From NCBI RefSeq assembly GCF_001424755.1, contig NZ_LMRF01000006.1, forward strand, positions 629,015 to 693,014: a stretch of 64,000 nt of DNA, written 5' to 3'. Position 1 is the first letter of the stretch; each line of letters opens with the position of its first letter. Below the pieces are notes generated by a model. That model made no database searches. It was not told the DNA's origin and saw only the letters and a list, made by a program, of their open reading frames with translations. This DNA is from Marmoricola sp. Leaf446 (GTDB taxonomy: Bacteria; Actinomycetota; Actinomycetes; Propionibacteriales; Nocardioidaceae). The translations under genes and the position numbers were made by a program. Positions 60,242 to 64,000 of the stretch are shown piece by piece.

Positions 60242-63200
60242 TCACCCCAGGCAGCCCGGGCCGAGCAGGTGCTTGAGGTCGCCGTAGAGCGCCGGTGAGG
60301 CCGAGACCCGCAACCGGTCGTCGAGCCGGAGCAGCTGCGTGCCGCGACGGCCGACCAGCTTGAGCCGGACCTCGGTCGTGCCGGGGTGGGTCCTCAGCAC
60401 CTCCTTGAGCTGCTCCACCACGGGGGGCGTGCACCGCGTGGCCGGCAGGTTGAGCGTGACGGGTCCGACCCCGCGCTCCTCCATCACCGGCGTCGAGACG
60501 GTCTTGCCGCGCAGCTCGGGCTGGTCCTTGCTCCGGTCGAGGCGTCCCTGCACGGCCACCACGGTGTCCTCGACCAGCAGCGTGGCCGCGAGCTGGTAGT
60601 CGCTGGGGAAGAACAGCACGTCGATCGCCCCCTCGAGGTCCTCGACGGTGACGATGGCCCAGGCGTTGCCGGTCTTGGTGATCTTGCGGGTGACCGCCGT
60701 GATCAGCCCGCAGATCGTCGCCGGGGAGTTCTCCCCCCGGTCCTCGTCGGTCAGCAGCTGGCCGATGGTGCAGTCGGCCGCCTGGGAGAGCACGTGCTCG
60801 AGCCCGGTCAGCGGGTGGTCGGAGACGTAGAGGCCGAGCATCTCGCGCTCGTGGCCCAGCAGCGTCGACTTGTCCCACTCCGGGATGTCGGGCACGGCCA
60901 CGCTGACGCCGAAGCCGCCCTCGTCGTCGTCGAGACCGCCGAACAGCGAGTCCTGGCCGATCGCCTCGTTGCGCTTGATGTCGACGTACTGGTCGACCGC
61001 CTGCTCGTGCACGGCGAGCAGCGCACGTCGACCGTGCTTCATCTCGTCGTAGGCGCCGGCCTTGACCAGCGACTCCACCAGCCGCTTGTTGCACACCTGC
61101 GCGGGCACCTTGCCCATGAAGTCGGCGAAGTCGGTGAAGCGGCCCTTCTCGCGACGGGTGGCGATGATCTGCTCGACCACGTTGGCGCCGACGTTGCGCA
61201 CGGCCGTGAGGCCGAAGCGGATGTCCTCCCCGACCGGGGTGAAGTTGGCCTGCGACTCGTTGACGTCGGGCGGCAGCACCTGGATCTTCATGCGGCGACA
61301 CTCGTTGAGGTAGATCGCCATCTTGTCCTTGTCGTCCTTGACCGAGGTCAGGAGCGCCGCCATGTACTCGGCCGGGTAGTTGGCCTTGAGGTAGGCCGTC
61401 CAGTACGACACCACGCCGTACGCCGCGGAGTGGGCCTTGTTGAAGGCGTAATCGGAGAACGGCAGCAGGATGTCCCACAGCGTCTTCACCGCGGCGGCGG
61501 AGTAGCCCCTCTCCTGCATGCCCGCGGAGAAGCCGGCGAACTGCTTGTCGAGCTCCTCCTTCTTCTTCTTGCCCATGGCGCGCCGCAAGATGTCGGCCTG
61601 TCCGAGGGAGTAGCCGGCGAGCTTCTGCGCGATCGCCATCACCTGCTCCTGGTAGACGATCAACCCGTAGGTCTCGCCCAGGACGTCGGCCAGCGGCTCC
61701 TCGAGCTCGGGGTGGATCGCCACCACCGGCTCGCGGCCGGTCTTGCGGCGGGCGTACTTGTTGTGGGAATCGGCGCCCATCGGGCCGGGCCGGTAGAGCG
61801 CACCGACCGCGGAGATGTCCTCGAACACGTCGGGCTGCATGCTGCGCAGCAGCGCCCGCATCGGGCCGCCGTCGAGCTGGAAGACGCCGAGGGTGTCGCC
61901 GCGCTGCAGCAGGGCGTACGTCGCCGGGTCGGTCAGCTCGAGGTCCTCGAGCACGACCTTCTCGCCGCGGTTGTTCTCGATGTTGATCAGGGCGTCGTCG
62001 AGGACCGTCAGGTTGCGCAACCCGAGGAAGTCCATCTTGATCAGGCCGAGCTTCTCGCAGGTCGGGTAGTCGAACTGCGTGATGATCGCGCCGTCGGCCT
62101 CGCGCTTGAGCACGGGGATGACGTTCTGGATCGGCTCGCTGGACATGATGACGCCGGCCGCGTGCACGCCCCACTGCCGCTTGAGACCCTCGATGCCGAT
62201 CGCCGTGTCCACGACCGTGCGGACGTCCTGGTCGCCCTCGTAGAGCGAGCGGAAGTCGCCACCCTCGCTGTAGCGCTTGTGGGCGGGGTCAAAGAGCTGC
62301 TTGAGCGGGATGTCCTTGCCCATCACCGCGGCCGGCATGGCCTTGGTGACCCGGTCGCCCATCGCGAAGGGGTAGCCGAGGATCCGGGAGGAGTCCTTGA
62401 CCGCCTGCTTGGCCTTGATGGTGCCGTAGGTGACGATCATCGAGACCCGCTCGCTGCCGTAGCGCTCGGTGACGTAGCGGATCACCTCACCGCGGCGACG
62501 CTCGTCGAAGTCGATGTCGAAGTCGGGCATGGAGACGCGGTCGGGGTTGAGGAACCGCTCGAAGATCAGGCCGTGCACCAACGGGTCGAGGTCGGTGATG
62601 CGCATGGCGTACGCCACCATCGAGCCGGCGCCCGAACCACGACCGGGGCCGACGCGGATGCCGTTGTCCTTGGCCCAGTTGATGAAGTCGGCCACGACGA
62701 GGAAGTAGCCGGGGAAGCCCATCTGGGTGATCACGCCGACCTCGAAGTCGGCCCGGGCTCGCACGTCGTCCGGGATGCCCTGCGGGTAGCGGTAGCGCAG
62801 GCCCTTCTCGACCTCCTTGATCATCCAGGAGGTCTCGTCCTCGCCCTCGGGACACGGGAAGGCGGGCATGTAGTTGGCGGACTCGTTGAACTCCACGTCG
62901 CAGCGCTGCGCGATCAGCAGCGTGTTGTCGCAGGCCTCGGGGAGGTCGCGCCACAGGTGACGCATCTCCGCGGGCGACTTGACGTAGTAGCCGTCACCGT
63001 TGAAGCGGAACCGCTTGGGGTCGCTCATCATGCTGCCGGACGAGACGCACAGCAGGTGCTCGTGGGCCCCCGCGTCCTCCTGGCGCACGTAGTGGGAGTC
63101 GTTGGTCGCGATCGGGGGGATGCCGAGGTCCCGGGACAGGCGCAGCAGGCCGTCGCGGACCCGGGTCTCGATGTCGAGCCCGTGATCCATCAGCTCGAGG

Positions 63201-63763
63201 AAGTAGTTGTCCTTGCCCAGGATGTCCTGGAACTCCGAGGCGGCCTGGCGGGCGTTGTCGTACTGCCCGATCCGCAGCCACGTCTGCACCTCGCCGGAGG
63301 GGCAGCCGGTCGTGCCGATGATGCCCTTGCCGTGCTGCGCGAGCAGCTCGCGGTCGATGCGGGGCTTGTAGAAGAACCCGTCGATGTAGGCCTGCGAGGA
63401 CATCCGGAACAGGTTGTGCATGCCCTCGGTGGTCTCGGCCAGGAGGGTCATGTGGGTGTAGGCGCCCGAGCCCGAGACGTCGTCGTCACCGCCGTCGTTC
63501 CACCGCACCCGCTTGCGCACGTTGCGCGGGGTGTTGGGGGTCGCGTAGGCCTCCATGCCGATGATCGGCTTCACCCCGGCCGCACGCGCCTTCGACCAGA
63601 AGTCGTAGGCCCCGAACACGTTGCCGTGGTCGGTCATGGCGATGGCGTCCATGCCCAGCTCGGCGGTCCGGTCGAACATGTCACCGAGCCGCGCCGCCCC
63701 GTCGAGCATCGAGTACTCGGTGTGGTTGTGCAGGTGGACGAAGCCGTCCCGGGGGGAGGACAT
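60242..63763 (-). CDS. dnaE: DNA polymerase III alpha subunit
   Basis: The protein has 1173 aa, the standard DnaE1 length. The N-terminal PHP domain starts 'FVHLHNHTEYSMLDGAARLGDMFDRTAELGMDAIAMTDHGNVFG' with intact metal residues. The polymerase active site includes 'MPDFDIDFDERRRGEVIRYVTERYG', with helix-hairpin-helix ('KLGLIKMDFLGLRNLTVL') and OB-fold regions at the C-terminus ('ICGLITAVTRKITKTGNAWAIVTVEDLEG'). It is the replicative polymerase and is monocistronic or first in its unit. The 237 bases upstream to the window end contain no further gene. Confidence 0.98.
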   Translation of the reverse strand: MSSPRDGFVHLHNHTEYSMLDGAARLGDMFDRTAELGMDAIAMTDHGNVFGAYDFWSKARAAGVKPIIGMEAYATPNTPRNVRKRVRWNDGGDDDVSGSGAYTHMTLLAETTEGMHNLFRMSSQAYIDGFFYKPRIDRELLAQHGKGIIGTTGCPSGEVQTWLRIGQYDNARQAASEFQDILGKDNYFLELMDHGLDIETRVRDGLLRLSRDLGIPPIATNDSHYVRQEDAGAHEHLLCVSSGSMMSDPKRFRFNGDGYYVKSPAEMRHLWRDLPEACDNTLLIAQRCDVEFNESANYMPAFPCPEGEDETSWMIKEVEKGLRYRYPQGIPDDVRARADFEVGVITQMGFPGYFLVVADFINWAKDNGIRVGPGRGSGAGSMVAYAMRITDLDPLVHGLIFERFLNPDRVSMPDFDIDFDERRRGEVIRYVTERYGSERVSMIVTYGTIKAKQAVKDSSRILGYPFAMGDRVTKAMPAAVMGKDIPLKQLFDPAHKRYSEGGDFRSLYEGDQDVRTVVDTAIGIEGLKRQWGVHAAGVIMSSEPIQNVIPVLKREADGAIITQFDYPTCEKLGLIKMDFLGLRNLTVLDDALINIENNRGEKVVLEDLELTDPATYALLQRGDTLGVFQLDGGPMRALLRSMQPDVFEDISAVGALYRPGPMGADSHNKYARRKTGREPVVAIHPELEEPLADVLGETYGLIVYQEQVMAIAQKLAGYSLGQADILRRAMGKKKKEELDKQFAGFSAGMQERGYSAAAVKTLWDILLPFSDYAFNKAHSAAYGVVSYWTAYLKANYPAEYMAALLTSVKDDKDKMAIYLNECRRMKIQVLPPDVNESQANFTPVGEDIRFGLTAVRNVGANVVEQIIATRREKGRFTDFADFMGKVPAQVCNKRLVESLVKAGAYDEMKHGRRALLAVHEQAVDQYVDIKRNEAIGQDSLFGGLDDDEGGFGVSVAVPDIPEWDKSTLLGHEREMLGLYVSDHPLTGLEHVLSQAADCTIGQLLTDEDRGENSPATICGLITAVTRKITKTGNAWAIVTVEDLEGAIDVLFFPSDYQLAATLLVEDTVVAVQGRLDRSKDQPELRGKTVSTPVMEERGVGPVTLNLPATRCTPPVVEQLKEVLRTHPGTTEVRLKLVGRRGTQLLRLDDRLRVSASPALYGDLKHLLGPGCLG

Positions 63764-63938
63764 GGAGCGCGATCAGCCCTTTCGCGGAGTCTCGGCAGGA
63801 CACCAGCCACCGCCCGGAGCTCACCGGCTCCAGGGGGTGCGGGGGGAAGAGGATCAACCCTACGACAGCATCGCAGCGACCCCTGACAGGGACACAGCCC
63901 CGTCCGTCGTACGCCGCGGTGCCCTGGGCATGACAGAA

Positions 63939-63977
63939 CTGAGGGCCGCTCCCCGGATGTCCGGGGGCGGCCCTCAG
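63939..63977. terminator. Hairpin near the window end
   Basis: The stem CTGAGGGCCGC/GCGGCCCTCAG and CCCCGGA/TCCGGGG is about 18 bp with a 2-base loop and one bulge. TATAAAAAGTT follows on the plus strand. The T-run therefore precedes the stem on the minus strand and is not a classic rho-independent tail in either direction. The rest of 63764-64000 shows no feature. Confidence 0.55.
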
Positions 63978-64000
63978 TATAAAAAGTTGTCCGGCGACGT

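Noticed and set aside
60386..63886. A >1100-codon open frame antisense to dnaE
   Set aside because: It is a high-G+C shadow of dnaE: low-complexity composition with no domain motif, while the opposite strand encodes a complete DnaE.
63939..63977. Classic rho-independent terminator
   Set aside because: The adenine run follows the stem on the plus strand, so no U-tract exists in either direction; kept as a hairpin only.

Overview
This is a single chromosomal window from a very GC-rich actinobacterium (well above 70% G+C by eye, with many GTG starts and very tight gene packing). Protein families and gene order point to Nocardioides or a close relative in the Propionibacteriales: PriA (bifunctional HisA/TrpF) inside a hisDCBH-priA-hisF operon, neighbouring recO-uppS, single-polypeptide DnaE with a PHP domain, DUF3039 beside a helicase, DUF4873, and many apparent leaderless promoters. 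The genus is an inference. I saw no rRNA or tRNA gene, insertion sequence, integrase or CRISPR array.

Layout. 1-2.9 kb: two tandem paralogous small (lipo)proteins plus small proteins of unknown function. 2.9-5.7 kb: a PhyH-type Fe(II)/2-oxoglutarate oxygenase and two divergently placed SAM methyltransferases, possibly a small-molecule pathway. 5.7-8.5 kb: a CsbD-like coiled-coil pair and an orphan PAS sensor kinase. 8.6-14.2 kb: DUF2200, an LLM flavin monooxygenase, an AzlCD exporter, a small monooxygenase, an orphan phage-like SNF2-type helicase and a hydrolase. 14.3-17.3 kb: a NarL/DesK-type two-component pair and membrane protein. 17.3-19.8 kb: an AurF-type diiron oxygenase, TetR regulator and DUF4873 protein with a double operator. 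19.8-24.2 kb: a PadR-controlled ABC transporter back to back with a MarR-controlled MFS exporter. 24.3-26.0 kb: a GntR-acdS (ACC deaminase) operon. 26.3-29.4 kb: DUF3039, M43 metalloprotease and helicase genes, each overlapping the next.

29.4-43.5 kb: TetR, DUF3048 lipoprotein, FabG-like SDR, HIT protein, FdhF/YdeP molybdo-oxidoreductase, EamA exporter with divergent LysR, metallophosphoesterase, uppS, recO, hydrolase and a MASE1-PAS sensor kinase. 43.5-48.0 kb: leuA with a leucine leader peptide and attenuator-like hairpin, then a secreted GH92 alpha-mannosidase. 48.1-52.1 kb: an H-NOX heme sensor with an adjacent GAF histidine kinase (a likely nitric-oxide-sensing operon) and two 'septum formation' lipoproteins. 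52.2-57.5 kb: the his operon, whose hisH appears to start at CTG. 57.5-63.8 kb: aldo/keto reductase, LON-domain protein, YbaK deacylase, a membrane protein and dnaE.

Two genome-level features stand out. First, at least 15 genes carry a -10-like hexamer (TAnnnT or one mismatch) ending exactly 6 or 7 nt before the start codon, the layout of leaderless transcription, and several corrected starts depend on it. Second, convergent gene junctions are either only a few bases long or filled by large palindromes, including two copies of one palindrome family (core GGGCAGTTTCACCGG and its complement).
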